A DNA stretch of 64,000 bases, taken from NCBI GenBank assembly GCA_030035585.1, contig CM057469.1:20082501-20146500 (forward strand), in the 5' to 3' direction. Position numbers and translations under genes: made by a program. This document shows, piece by piece, positions 1-10,904 of this stretch. Each line of letters starts with the position of its first letter. The stretch's first letter is position 1. Source of the DNA: Dugong dugon (lineage: Eukaryota > Chordata > Mammalia > Sirenia > Dugongidae). The notes under the pieces are model-generated. The model ran no database searches and had not been told where the DNA came from. It saw only the letters and a list, made by a program, of their open reading frames with translations.

Positions 1-2139
1 ACCCTGGCACTTCATTACCAGTGCCCTCTGGGCTTCCTACTTAACCCTTTCACTTCCATAACACTGTAGGCTCTACCATAGCACACTTATTGACAATTTG
101 GGGCTTGTTTTTTTTTATGTGCATTAGTCAGATATTAAGTACCAATTGAATTGGAGAAAGGCATCAGGTTAATCATGAAGAAAATTAAGAAAGAAAAATG
201 TAAATCTATTTAAACAAAGTTTTGAATTTAAATATGTTGTATGGTTGAGATATGTCCTTTAAGTCGGAATTAAAGGATGGGCCTCTATTTCATGACAAAT
301 AGTCCTGTTTTTCAAAGTCAGAACATTAATCATGTAATTGGTAAATGGATTTAAAAAATACTCTGGGGTCAGGATTAAAGAAAGCCTTCTGACGAACATA
401 GGAACAGAGACAGAAAAAGTGAGGAAAAAAAGGCTGTCGGGTCCCAGTTTTAAACTTGACTTTTTGGGAAAGAGCAGAGGACAGCTTGGAACAACCCTCA
501 AAGCAGTCATTGAGTAGCCAGGAGGGGGTCTGAAGGCGTGTCTTGACAATCTGGAAAGAAATTCTGGAATGTAGAGTGGACAAACTACATAACGGGAAGC
601 AAACTTATCTCCTGTTCTTCTGTTTCCCACAGTGTGGGGATATTCCTTTAAGAATAACTGGCAATAGAATAATTATGATTTGATTTAGAATGATTCCTTA
701 CAGTAATATGAGTTGATAAATAGCTTGTATATTAAAAATTACCTCTTTCACTTTCTGAAGTTATGATAGTACGATCTGGAAACACATTGAATTTGGGGCG
801 GTTCTCAAACGCAAGCAGATTCTAACACTGAATAGATGGGTTGACAAATGAGGACACTGTTACCAGTTTAATCCCCATATGGGCCAATTAGTTTCACATA
901 GAGAAGAACTCTGTTCCAAAGCCACAGATTGCACCATTAACCCCAGTCAGCCGTCTCCAAATTGTGTGTCATTGATCACGAGGCCCAGGTATGAATGTTG
1001 ATAGCTCAGAGAAAGCCCATCATCACCTCTGAGGGCAGACCCGTGGTGTTATCCCATACATTCTTCATCTCATATACTACAAAGAATATTACAGTAGGAT
1101 AATGTAGTTGAAGGTCTCCCCATGCCCCCTCCACTTCCTGCACCCCACCATCTGATTCTCAAAATTACAATTGCATCCCTTCCATTTCTATATAGAATCT
1201 GGATGCTTTAGAAGAAACTGATAATAGCATTATTGATGAATGTACTACTGGCAAGCAACAATTGATTTATGGATTCCCTTCATCAATACTTAATAGTACC
1301 TTAGAAATTCTAACACTGGCCCAAACAGATGAGAAAAACCGAACACATGTCTTCTAACTCTTGAAATCTTTTTACTTCTGGTTAGTTTCTGGAGAAATAA
1401 AAATTATGATCAGAATTAGGAATATATTGAATGTGAAATCTGTAAAAGATTATACCTGAAGCAGGTCTTCTTAAATGTACGTTTTTCTTCATCTTGTTTA
1501 TTCCTGAAACAACCCGATTTTTACCTAACTTCTTACTACAGAAAAAGTTTCAGAGACATTCTTAACTTGGGAATAAGCCTAAAAAATTATCTCAAAGGGT
1601 AATCTGGGGGGAGGGGGCGGAAATGAGGTCAAATCAAAGTAATTTTAAAATAAGCATTAATAAAAATAGTGTCATCTTCACTGTCGCTTCTGCAAACCGC
1701 TAATAAATGTTTTGATATGTGGATTCATTTAGCATACTTATCGTTTTAGTAATAAAATGTAATTAAGTTAATGCTAAAACTGATTTTAGCAAGAAGCTGA
1801 AGCAGTTCTTCTTTGTAACAGCGCCAACACTCCTGGTTCTTTACGAATCTTTTGAATTAAGCCAAAAATCTGGAGAATAAAGGAACAATGATTTAAATCT
1901 AACGGCTAGGAGCTTGGGTAGATTCCATTAGGAACCGGTTCTTTCTCTCAGGCACGAACTGCTTTGCATCCAGGATTAGAGTTCATGGATATTTTCTGAA
2001 AATCAGAGCAGTTCTATTTTTCTTTATCTCCTACTCCACATCATGTGTGTTTATTTTTTACATTCCTTGTCACTCTTTAGTTGTCATTTCTCACCGTAAA
2101 TAGCCCCCAAATACTAAATACTGTAGGGGTACAGGTTTC
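1..2139. other. Intergenic sequence, no gene seen
   Basis: About 2.1 kb upstream of the first recognisable repeat. I see no splice-flanked coding exon, RNA gene or repeat family that I can name with confidence. There is a short G-rich run near 1606-1621. Open reading frames on the minus strand around 259-630 are short, lack any familiar motif and look random. Part of this could be old unrecognisable repeat or conserved non-coding DNA upstream of AKT3. Confidence 0.6.
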
Positions 2140-2347
2140 AGAGTCCTTGGGTGGTGCAATGGTTAACATGCTCTACTGCTAACCGAAAGGTTGGCCATTT
2201 GAGTTCACCCAGAGGTACCCTGGAAGAAAGGCCTGGTGATCTACTTCTGAAAAATTATGCGTTGAAAACCCTATGGAGCACAGTTCTGCTCTGACACACA
2301 TGGGGTCACCATGAGTCAGAATGGACTTGATGGAAACTGGTTTTTAA
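2140..2347 (+). repeat. AfroSINE, long subtype
   Basis: The head GAGTCCTTGGGTGGTGCAA resembles the degraded tRNA-like SINE head. It is followed by the CCCAGAGGTACC block, the GATCTACTTCTGAAAAAT block, AAACCCTATGGAGCAC and the tail ATGAGTCAGAATGGACTTGATGG. Related copies at 5003 and 36392 share the CACCCAGAGGTA module, which marks a subfamily distinct from the copies with CCACCAGCC. Non-coding and afrotherian-specific. Confidence 0.85.
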
Positions 2348-3260
2348 AAACTTCAGAGAGTAAAATAACTCCTCTCCCCCTTGTGAATTTGAATCCCAGT
2401 CAAAAAATAAAATACAAAAGATAGGCATTGAAAAAGAAAATGTCAGCTTAACATTAGTGAACGCTGGGCTGGAAAATGTGCCCTTAGGCCTGCAGACAAG
2501 TGGGCTTGATTTATAATACTTCGCCCCTGAAGTCATCCGCAAAACCAGAAAACCATCAGCCACACCCTTAGAGCAGGCCTCTTGTGGCATGTCAGAGAGC
2601 AAGCATGCAGACATGTGCCCAAATGGGGAACCCAGAACGGGCTAAGTGCCCAGTTACTTCCCCAGCCCCGCCCCCCTCCCCCCGCCCCAAATCCTCAATC
2701 AGATAAGTCCCTGGGGAGGAGGGAGCAAGGGATGAAGAGCAGTCAGAAGTGTAACTCTAATCCACACAGAAACAAGCAGGAAGAAAGGCTGTTGTCCCAC
2801 CGCAGAGCTGCTCATTCACTAACTCCAATTCTCCAAAGGCCTGCTGGCATTTGTTCCTACAGCGCGACTCTGCTTCCCAGTGACTTATACCCACATAAGG
2901 TTTGTGTTTTCCCCAGGTTGGACTCCCAGTGAAACAGACTCTGGGACGGAGACTGATATGCAGGAAGTTTCTGGGGAGTGCTCTCAGGTAAGTACCTGTG
3001 GGGGAGTGAAGGAAGCAGGATGGGGCAGAGGGAGAGGTGTCTGCAATCACAACAGAGGTCTCAGCCCGTCCCCAAGTCCCGAGGGCAGGCCTGGAAGGGA
3101 AGTGCAGCACCATGGGGCCTGGCTTGGAGCTGGGATGGCTCTGCAGGCTCGTCCTAAATTGAGGCAAGGGCCTGGATGCTACACCCCAGGTTGAGCAGTC
3201 ATTGCATGCAAGCTGTGTCTGGGAAGGTGGGGACGTAATGTGGGGTAAAGTGGCTCTCTT
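2348..3260. other. Intergenic stretch, no gene
   Basis: Moderately GC-rich between two SINEs. Overlapping open frames on both strands around 2582-3194 have no recognisable domain and are compositional. A sequence resembling a splice donor (CTCAGGTAAGTACC near 2985-2998) exists, but no exon evidence supports it. Confidence 0.5.
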
Positions 3261-3262
3261 CT

Positions 3263-3465
3263 TGTTGTTGTTAGGTGCTGCAGAGTCAGTTTGGACTCAT
3301 AGCAACCCCGTGTGACAGAGTAGAAGTGCCCCACAGGCTTTTCTTGGCAGTAATCTTTATGAAAGCAGATCATCAGGTCCTTCTCCAACAGAGCTGCTGG
3401 GTGGGTTGAACCACCATTCTTTTGGTTAGCAGTCAAGCACTTAACCATTGTGCCACCAGTGCCCC
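3263..3465 (-). repeat. AfroSINE
   Basis: Reads in reverse: TTGTTGTTAGGTGCTGCAGAG is the reversed tail, then GACAGAGTAGAAGTGCCCCA, ATCTTTATGAAAGCAGA and the reversed tRNA-like head TTTGGTTAGCAGTCAAGCAC through CATTGTGCCACCAGTGCCCC. The TTGTTGTTAGGTGC end is the form shared with the 3' end of the RTE LINE in this window, consistent with mobilisation by that LINE. Confidence 0.88.
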
Positions 3466-3506
3466 AAAAGTGGCTCTTTTAGCAGAGGGAAATTCCTGGA
3501 AAGGAG

Positions 3507-4037
3507 ACTTAGTTATCTAGTGCTGTTATAACAGAAATATCACAAGGGGATGGCTTTAACAAAGATAATTTTATTCTCTCGAAGTTTAGGAGCCTACAAA
3601 TCCGTATTTAGGGCGCCACCTCCAGGGGAGGGCTTTCTCTGTCTGTTGCCTCTGGGGGAAGATCCTTGCCATCAATCTTCCCCTGGTCTAGAGCTTTTCA
3701 GTGCAAGGACTCTGGGTCCAAAGGATCTGCTTCTGGCTCTTCTTGCTTGGTGGTAATGAGGTCCCCATGTCTCTCTGCTCGCTTCTGTCTCATAGCTCAA
3801 AAGAGATTGACTTAAAACACAGTCTAATCATGTAGATTGAGTACTGCCTCATTAACATAACTGCTGCTAATTCCACCTCATTAACATCATAGAGGTAGGA
3901 TTTACAACACGTAGGAAAATCACATCAGATGACAAAATAGTGGACAATCACACAATACTGGAAGCATGGACCAGCCAAGTTGACACATATTTTGGGGGGA
4001 CACAATTCAATCCATGACACGATTCAATCCATAACAG
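3507..4037 (-). mobile_element. Solo LTR, ERVL-MaLR-like
   Basis: On the + strand it begins CTTAGTTATCTAGTGCTG and ends in CACAATTCAATCCATGACA, with an extra ATTCAATCCATAACA copy directly after. This is the reverse complement of a MaLR-type LTR (TG at one end, CA at the other, poly-A signal region in the reversed first part). Closely related copies lie at 11997-12517 and 29488-29992. No internal region is present, so it is a solo LTR. Confidence 0.75.
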
Positions 4038-4700
4038 GGACTTAATTAAGAACAGTCAACAATCAACATTCCCCATAGCTAGGGGAATGTCTGCTCCAGT
4101 CCTGAAGGGGGGTTGCTGATCTTGACAGTGACTATAACAACGACTACAGTGTTGAAGGAACTGAAATGCAAGACATATAAGCTTATGTTCAAAGAATTAA
4201 AATCGAAGGCATTATGACTCAGTCTTCATCCTACATGCATCTTACAACCATTGCCGCTTGGCCCTTCCTCCTTCATGCTATGAAGCATGAACACTGTCAA
4301 ATTTCTCCTACCTGCCTACAAATCTCTTTCTATCCATGCCAATCCTTTCCACCTTCTCTCTTATCTTGGAGAGGTACCCACCTTCTGTTCAAGATTTATC
4401 TCTTTATGTTTTTCTCCTCCCATATCCGTTAGAATTATTCCTCAATAAATCCACTCTTTCCTTCATTTTCAATCTCTCTATCTCAGCTGGCTCTTTCCCT
4501 TTCCTCACTGATATTGTCTAGTTTTTCTCATTCTAAAAAAAACAAAAAACAAAAAAACTTTCATAGCGCTGAATCCCCTTCTGGCTATCACTCATCTTTC
4601 TTCTCTGCCAAATCTTTTTTGAAAGAGCAAAGTGGCATAGTGAGAAGAACACTGGCTGTGAGAGACCAGGGTGTGAGTCCTGGCTTTGCCAAATACTAGA
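4038..4700. other. Intergenic stretch, possible old repeat
   Basis: Pyrimidine-rich segment (about 4200-4620) with short A-rich runs near 4535-4557. Small open frames are present but show no motif. I cannot assign it. Confidence 0.4.
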
Positions 4701-4703
4701 GAG

Positions 4704-4998
4704 GTATTGGTGGTTCAGAGGTAGAATTCTCCCCTTCCATGTGGGAGACCTGCGTTCAATTTCCAGCCAGTGCACTTCATGCTTAGCCTCCACCCGTCTG
4801 TCGGAGGCTTGCGTGTTGCCAGCAGAGCCTCCAGACTAAAACGGACTAAAAAGAATGGCAATCTACTTCCAAAAATCAGCCAGTGAAAACACTATGGACG
4901 ACAACAGTTCAATCTACAACCGATCATGGGGATGGTACCGGACCAGACAGCGTTGAGTCGGGCAAAGTCGAGGGCAGCTAATAACAACAACATGAGAA
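4704..4998 (+). repeat. SINE with tRNA-Gly-derived head
   Basis: Positions 4704-4774 align over all 71 nt with a vertebrate tRNA-Gly: ATTGGTGGTTCAGAGGTAGA gives the A box, GTTCAATT corresponds to the B box, and the acceptor-side end reads CCAGTGCA. The anticodon position reads TCC, still glycine. A unique body follows (TCTGTCGGAGGCTTGCGTG), then a 3' part related to AfroSINE (ATCTACTTCCAAAAATCAGC, AAAACACTATGGA) and a CTAATAACAACAAC tail like that of the RTE LINE. It is a SINE and not a functional tRNA gene, because of the attached body and several mismatches in the stems. Confidence 0.8.
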
Positions 4999-5002
4999 TC
5001 GG

Positions 5003-5218
5003 GGAGTCCCTGGATAACGCAAACCGTTAGCACACTGAGCTACTAAGCAAAAAGTTGGAGGTTCAAGTCCACCCAGAGGTACTTGGGAAGAAATCTTGGC
5101 GATCTACTTCTGGAAAAATCAGCCATTGAAAACCCTATGGAGGACGGTTCTACTCAGATGCACGTGGGGTCACTATGAGTCAGAGCTGACTAGACGACAA
5201 TTGGTCTTTTTGGTTTTA
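5003..5218 (+). repeat. AfroSINE, CCCAGAGGTA subtype
   Basis: Contains GGAGTCCCTGG head, CCACCCAGAGGTACTTGGG, GATCTACTTCTGGAAAAATC, AAACCCTATGGAGGACGG and tail CACTATGAGTCAGAGC. It lies about 5 bp after the tRNA-Gly-headed SINE, part of a dense repeat cluster from 4.7 to 10.3 kb. Confidence 0.85.
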
Positions 5219-5636
5219 ACATGGGAATGCTAATTCCAATTTTATGAAGTTATAATGAGGGTTAAATGTTGTATAACATATATGATGGGCATGAATTTAA
5301 TTCCCCAAATTCAGGTGTGTAAGAAATGTAACTTTATTTCTGTAACTCAGCTTATTTCTATTTTGAGCCTCCTTTTGGCTAGATGTTGGAAACTTCTTTT
5401 CTACTTGGGGTTGAAAAGAAGGTGAGTGGGGAGAATGGCTTACATATACAGTAACAACTCATTGGGAAAGAGAACGGCTCTTGGACTTTTGTTGTGCACA
5501 TCAGCATCCTCTGAGATGTCAGTCATCTCTAATGTCCTCCGTTGTTGGTCATTGAAATTTGCTGCTGAGCTGTCCCTCCGTCCCTTCAATGCCATTTGCT
5601 AATGCACTGGGACCACAATGCTGATCCCACACTATA
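5219..5636. other. Intergenic stretch, no feature
   Basis: About 0.4 kb of unassigned AT-rich sequence between two repeats. Confidence 0.5.
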
Positions 5637-5852
5637 GCTGTTGTTGTTAGGTGCCGTCGAGGTGGTTCCGACTCATAGCAATCCTATGTACAGCAGACCA
5701 AAACACCACCCAGTCCTGCGCTATCCCCACAATCATTGTTATGCTTGAGCCCATTGTTGCAGCCACTGTGTCAGTCCATCTCACTGAGGGTCTTCCTCTC
5801 TTTCGCTGACCCTCTACTTTACCAAGCATGATGTCCTTCTCCCGGGACACCA
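5637..5852 (-). mobile_element. RTE LINE 3'-end fragment
   Basis: Begins TTGTTGTTAGGTGCCGTCGA and contains ATTGTTGCAGCCACTGTGTC, GACCCTCTACTTTACCAAGC and ATGATGTCCTTCTCCCGGGA. It matches the last roughly 215 bp of the near full-length RTE at 7118-10291 in the same orientation. In reverse it encodes the C-terminal tail motif IMLGKVEGQ...KRGRP. 5'-truncated, as is typical of target-primed LINE insertions. Confidence 0.88.
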
Positions 5853-6403
5853 TAGTAGAGCATAGGAATCTCAGGAGTTGGCTAACTCCTTGTGCAAACT
5901 TGGAGATCCTCCTCACACAGGAATCATTGGTTTGCTGCCCAAATCACACGGGGTCAATTAACTATGGCTAGATTGTCTGGCTAGACTAACCATGGGGATA
6001 TGTCCTCCCGTCCATCCACAGGCTCTCAAAGAAAGGCAGGACAACAACTTCTCTCTTCTTTCGGAATCCTGAAGCCTGGTCATGTTGTCTCATTTTTCCA
6101 CTAGGGTTGACCCCCATGGGGCAGGGTATAGGGTCGACCCTTCCCCAGAAACTCACCCATCTACTCATCTACTCTCCTTTCCCTACTAGCCTGAGCAATC
6201 TTTTCCAGTGCTGGTGGGGGTGTATAAGAGTATGTGAAGCCTTGTTCTTACAGCATCACGGGTTTTCCCAAAACTGCTAATTTAAGACCTAGAGCCATTT
6301 CCATTTCCCCCTGAGGGTTAGGCTTTTGAAATTCAAAAGCCATGAAAAGGCTCCTTAATAGCTCTACCATCTCTTCCTTGAGGCAATAATCTCCTAGTTT
6401 ATT
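5853..6403. other. Intergenic stretch, no feature
   Basis: Unassigned sequence next to a truncated RTE. No recognisable exon or repeat family. Confidence 0.45.
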
Positions 6404-6407
6404 TTGG

Positions 6408-6446
6408 ACGGGGGTGGGGGTGGGGGTGGGGGTGGGTGGGGGGTGG
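6408..6446 (+). repeat. (GGGGGT)n G-tract, G-quadruplex candidate
   Basis: At least five runs of five or six G separated by single T residues (GGGGGTGGGGGTGGGGG repeated, then GGGTGGGGGG). This satisfies the usual four-tract, short-loop G-quadruplex pattern on the + strand several times over. Confidence 0.9.
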
Positions 6447-6462
6447 TGGCGGTAAGGACTAC

Positions 6463-6622
6463 AGGGACCCCTGGTGGTGTAGTGGTTAAGAGCTTGGCTG
6501 TTAACCAAAGGATTGGCAGTTTGAATCTACGAGTCATTCCTTGGAAACCCTGTGGGGTACTTCTCCTCTGTCATGAGTCAGAAATGACTTGACAGCAATG
6601 GCTTTCATTCTGGGTTTTTTAA
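6463..6622 (+). repeat. AfroSINE
   Basis: Head GGACCCCTGGTGGTGTAGTG, TTAACCAAAGGATTGGCAGT, B-box-like GTTTGAATC, CTTGGAAACCCTGTGGGG, tail ATGAGTCAGAAATGACTTGA. It inserted directly beside the G-tract array. Confidence 0.88.
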
Positions 6623-6738
6623 GAACTACAGAGAATCAGAAACCCCTAGGAAAAGGAAATAACAGTTACGTTTCAAAATAGTATCCTGCCACCCTTTTAA
6701 GCAAAGTGCCAGCACAGAACTTAGCTCATAGTACCAAA

Positions 6739-6893
6739 AAACAAACCAAACTAGTTGCTGTGGTTGGGTTGACTTTGACTCATGGCGACCCCATGTGTGT
6801 TACAGTAGAACTGTGCTCCATAGGGTTTTCAGTGGCTGATTTTTCAGAAGTAGATTGCCAGGCCTTTCTTCTGCACCACCCAGGGACTCCTTA
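6739..6893 (-). repeat. AfroSINE
   Basis: Reverse orientation: GTTGACTTTGACTCATGGCG, GTAGAACTGTGCTCCATAGG, CTGATTTTTCAGAAGTAGAT, then the reversed head CACCCAGGGACTCC. Its end abuts the next SINE. Confidence 0.85.
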
Positions 6894-6903
6894 GTGCTTA
6901 CTC

Positions 6904-7111
6904 CAAAACAAAACCACACTTGTAGCCGTGGAGTCGATTCTGACTCATAGTGACCCTGTAGGACAGAGTAGAACTACCCCATAGGGTTTCCAAGGTTATA
7001 CATCTTTGTGGAAGCAGACTGCCACATTTCTCCAGTGGAGTGGTTGGTAGGTTAGAACTGCTAACCTCTGGGTTAACAGCCCATCTCTTAGCCATTGTAC
7101 CCCAGTGCTCC
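6904..7111 (-). repeat. AfroSINE
   Basis: Reverse orientation: GTGGAGTCGATTCTGACTCA, ACAGAGTAGAACTACCCCAT, GTGGAAGCAGACTGCCACAT and reversed head GTACCCCAGTGCTCC. This is the subtype carrying the ATCTTT(A/G)TGGAAGCAGACTGCCAC module. It sits immediately left of the RTE LINE. Confidence 0.88.
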
Positions 7112-7117
7112 TAACTC

Positions 7118-10100
7118 TTAGTTGTTATTGTTGGGTGCCATCCAGTCGGTTCCGACTCATAGCAACCCTATGCACCACAGAACAAAACACTGCCCTGTCC
7201 TGCGCCATGCTCACAATCCTTTTTATGCTTGAGCCCATTGTTGCAGCCACTGTGTCAATCTATCTTGTCAAGGGTCTTCCTGCTTTTCACTGACCCTCTA
7301 CTTTACCAAGCATGATGTCCTTTTCCAGGGACTGATCCCTCCTGACAACATGTCCAAAGTATGTGAGACGTAGTCTCCCCATCCTTGCTTCTGAGGAGCA
7401 TTCTGGTTGTACTTCTTCCAAGATAGATTTGTTCATGCTTTTGGCAGTCCATGGTATATTCAATATTCTTCGCCAACACCACAATTCAAAGGTGTCAGTT
7501 CTTCTTTGTTCTTCCTTATTCATTGTCCAACTTTTGCATGCATATGAAGCAATTGAAAATACCATGGCTTGGGTCAGGCCCTCCTGAGTCTTCAAGATGA
7601 CACCTTTGCTTTTCAACACTTTAAAGAGGTCTTTTGCAGCAGATTTGCCAGTGCAATGCATCTTTTGATTTCTTGACTGCTGCTTCCATGGGTGTTGATT
7701 GTGGATCCAAGTAAAATGAAATCCTCAACAACTTCAGTCTTCTTTCTCCATTTATCGTGACGTTGTTTATTGGTGCGAGGATTTTTGTTTTCTTTATGTT
7801 GAGGTGTAATCCATACTGAAGGCTGTGGTCTTTGTTCTTCATTAGTAAAACCTTCAAGTCTTCTTTGCTTTCAGCAAGCAAGGTTGTGTCATCTGCATAA
7901 TGCAGGTTGTTAATGTATCTTCCTCCAATCTTGATGCCCAGTTGTTCTTCCTAGAGTCCAGCTTTTTGGATTATTTTTCAGCATACAGATTGGATAGGTA
8001 TGGTGAAAGGATACAACACTGATGCACACCTTTCCTGACTTTAAACCACACAGTATCCCCTTGATCTGTGTACAGGTTTCTAATGAGCACAATTAAGAGT
8101 TCTGAAATTCCCACTCTTTGAAATGTTATCCATAATTTGTTATGATCCACACAGTCGAACTCCTTTGCATAGTCAATAAAACACAGGTAAACATCTTTCC
8201 GGTATTGTCTGCTTTCAGCCAGGACCATCTCACATCAGCAATGATATCCCTGGTTCCACGTCCTCTTCTGAATTCAGCCTGAATTTCTGGCAGTTACCTG
8301 TCCATATACTGCTGCAGCTGCTTTTGAATGATCTTCAGCAAACTTTTACTTGCGTGTGATATTAATGATAATGTTCCATAATTTCCACATTCGGTTAGAT
8401 CACCTTTCCTGGGAATAGGCATAAATATGGATCTCTTCCAGTCAGTTGGCCAGGTAGCTGTCTTCCAAATTTCTTGGCATAGACAAGTGAGCACTTCCAG
8501 GGCTGCATCTGACTGTTGGAACATCTCAGTTAATATTCCGTCTATTCCTGGAGCCTTCCTTTTCGCCAACGCCTTCAGTGCAGCTTGGACCGCTTCCTTC
8601 AGAACCTCGGTTCCTGATCATATCCTCCCTCCCAAAATGGTTGAAGGTTGACCAATTCTTTTTGGTATAATGACTCTGTGTATTCCTTCCATCTACTTTT
8701 GATGCTTCCTGTGTCATTTAATACTTTCCCTGTAGAATCCTTCACTATTGCAACTTGAGGCTTTAATTTTTTCTTCAGTTCTTTCAGCTTGAGAAATGAT
8801 GAGCGCGTTCTTCCCGCCTAGTTTTCTATCTCTAGCTCTTTGCACATGTCATTATAATATTTTGTCTTCTCAAGCTGCCCTTTGAAATCTTTTGTTCAGT
8901 TCGTTTACTTCATCATTTCTTCCTTTAGCTTTAGCTACTCGACTTTCAAGAGCAAGTTTCAGAGTCTCTTCTGACATCCATTTTGGTCTTTCCTTTCTTT
9001 TCTATCTTCTAAATGACCTCTTGCTTTCTTCACATACGATGTCATTGATGTCATTCCACAACTTGTCTGGTCTTCGGTCATTTAGTGTTCAACATATCAA
9101 ATCTATTCTTGAGATGGTCTCTAAATTCAGGTGGGATACACTCAACGTCATACTTGGCTCTTGTGGACTTGTTCTAATTTTCTTCAGTTGCAACTTGAAC
9201 TTGCATATGAGCAATTGATAGTCTGTTCCACAATCGGCCCCTGGCCTTGTTCTGACTGGTGATACTGAGCTTTTTCATTGTCTCTTTCTACAGACGTAGT
9301 CAAGTTGATTCCTGTGCATTCCATCTGGTGAAGTCCACATGTGTAGTCACCATTTATATTGGTGAAAAAAGGTATTTGCAATGAGGAAGTCATTGGTCTT
9401 GCAAAATTCTATCATGCGATATCCAGCATCGTTTCTATCACCAAGGTCATATTTTCCAACTACCGATCCTTCTTTGTTACCAAGTTTAACATTCCAATCA
9501 CCAGTAATTATCAATGCATCTTTATTGCATGTTTGATCAATTTCAGACTGCAGAAATTGGTAAAAATCTTCAATTTCTTCATCTTTGGCCTTAGTGGTTG
9601 GTGCATAAATTTGAATAATAGTCGTATTAACTGGTCTTCCTTGTAGGCGTATAGATATTATCCTATCACTGATAGATTTTGAAGTGTTCTTTTTGATGAT
9701 GAATGTAATGCCATTCCTCTTCAAGTTGTCATTCCCAGCTTAGTAGACCATATAAGTATCTGACTCAAAATGGCCAATTCCAGTCCATTTCAGCTCACTA
9801 ATGTCTAGTAGGATAGTGAAGTTTACGTGTTCCATTTCATTTTTGACCATTTCCAATTTTTTTAGACTCATACTTCATACATTCCATGTTCCAATTATTA
9901 AAGGATATTTGCAGCTGTTTCTTCTCATTTTGAGTCATGCCACATCATCAGATGAATGTCCCAAAAGCTTGACTCCATCTACGTCATTAAAGTTGACTCT
10001 ACTTTAAGGAGGCAGCTCTTCCCCAATCGTCTTTTGAGTGCCTTCCAACTTAGGGGACTCATCTTTCAGCACTGTATCAGACAATGTTCTGCAGCTATTC

Positions 10101-10291
10101 ATAAGGTTTTCACTGGCTAATCCTTTTCATAAGTAGATCGCTGAGTCCTTCTTCCTAGTCTGTTTTAGTCTGGCAGCTCAGCTGAAACCTGTCCACCATG
10201 GATAACTGTTGGTATTTGAAATGGCGTAGCTTCCAGCATCACAGCAACACACAAGCCCCCACAGTACGACAAACTGACAGACACGTGAGGG
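7118..10291 (-). mobile_element. Near full-length RTE-clade LINE, defective
   Basis: A 3.17-kb non-LTR retrotransposon in reverse, close to the usual 3.2-3.3 kb RTE length. The 5' end is at 10291 and the 3' end at 7118. Reading the minus strand in order: an APE-type endonuclease piece (9347-9724) with IIQIYAPT, ITGDWNVKLGNKE and YRMIEFCKTNDFLIAN; reverse transcriptase with KAPGIDGI and PIPRKGDLTECGNY (8294-8569); FIDYAKEFDCVDHNKLW and CCILSPYLSNLYAE (7971-8228); the catalytic YADD box (7888-7899); then a C-terminal region with LWCWRRILNIPWTAK and GHVVRRDQS. The single RTE reading frame is broken into several frames, so it cannot encode an active protein. A short direct repeat TAACTC flanks it (7112-7117 and 10292-10297). 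Confidence 0.92.
7888..7899 (-). other. RTE reverse transcriptase YADD catalytic box
   Basis: The reverse complement reads TAT GCA GAT GAC, the YADD motif whose two aspartates bind catalytic metal in reverse transcriptases. It is followed by ACACAACC (TT), giving YADDTT as in RTE elements. The 5'-truncated RTE at 17156 starts exactly with this motif. Confidence 0.9.
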
Positions 10292-10297
10292 TAACTC

Positions 10298-10484
10298 ACA
10301 AGAGGTTACAACAAAATCTTCCCCCATCGTTTCTACTATCCCCTTTTCCTCAGTTTGCCATTTTCTCCTTAACTTAGTGTAATTAAGCTTTAAACCCTAT
10401 ACACCATGAACTTACTAGTATCAATGCGAAGATAACCAATGACTTCTCACTTGTACAATTCAACAGGCGGTTAACAGATTTTGT
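10298..10484. other. Short unassigned interval
   Basis: Sequence between the RTE and an L2 fragment. No feature seen. Confidence 0.4.
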
Positions 10485-10870
10485 CTTTTATTTGACCTCC
10501 GTGCAGCATTTCACACTGCCGAACATGTCCTCCTTTTTGAAACTCTATCCTACCTTGGCTTTCATGACATCTTCCTTCTGTTTCTTTTCCTACCCATATG
10601 ACTTCTTTCTTCATCTCCTCCTACCCTCAAGGGTTAGTGCTTTCCAAGGTTTGTTTTTTTCTGTCTGTGCACACATCCCTGCTGGCTGCCACTGTCACTG
10701 TGCTCTGATGCAGATCTGCATATTTGGACCACGTTTTTTAGTTAGGCTTCCATATTTTCATATCCCCAAATGCCTCTGCTATTAAGTCAGGTCATTCTGG
10801 TAGAGTGCTTACTCAGTGCTTGGCACAAAGTAAGCACACGATAATGTTAGCGGTTGTATTTATTACTATA
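10485..10870 (+). repeat. L2 LINE fragment
   Basis: Pyrimidine-rich text including CATTTCACACTGC, TTGGCTTTCATGACATC and CTCCTCCTACCCTC resembles the L2 reverse-transcriptase region. The piece near 10798-10866 (TACTCAGTGCTTGGCACA, AAGTAAGCACACGATAATGT) resembles the L2/MIR shared 3' end. Strongly diverged, boundaries approximate. Confidence 0.5.
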
Positions 10871-10904
10871 TCTAACTGGAAGTCTCACGATGCACTTTAA
10901 CTTT

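Noticed and set aside
2985-2998. Splice donor CAGGTAAGTACC suggesting an upstream gene
   Set aside because: An isolated consensus match, with no upstream acceptor, coding signal or homologous exon.
4704-4774. A functional tRNA-Gly gene
   Set aside because: Full-length similarity, but stem mismatches, no Pol III terminator directly after, and a SINE body fused to it.
9347-9724. A 125-residue frame that looks like a genuine gene
   Set aside because: It is the endonuclease portion of the RTE LINE, not a host gene.
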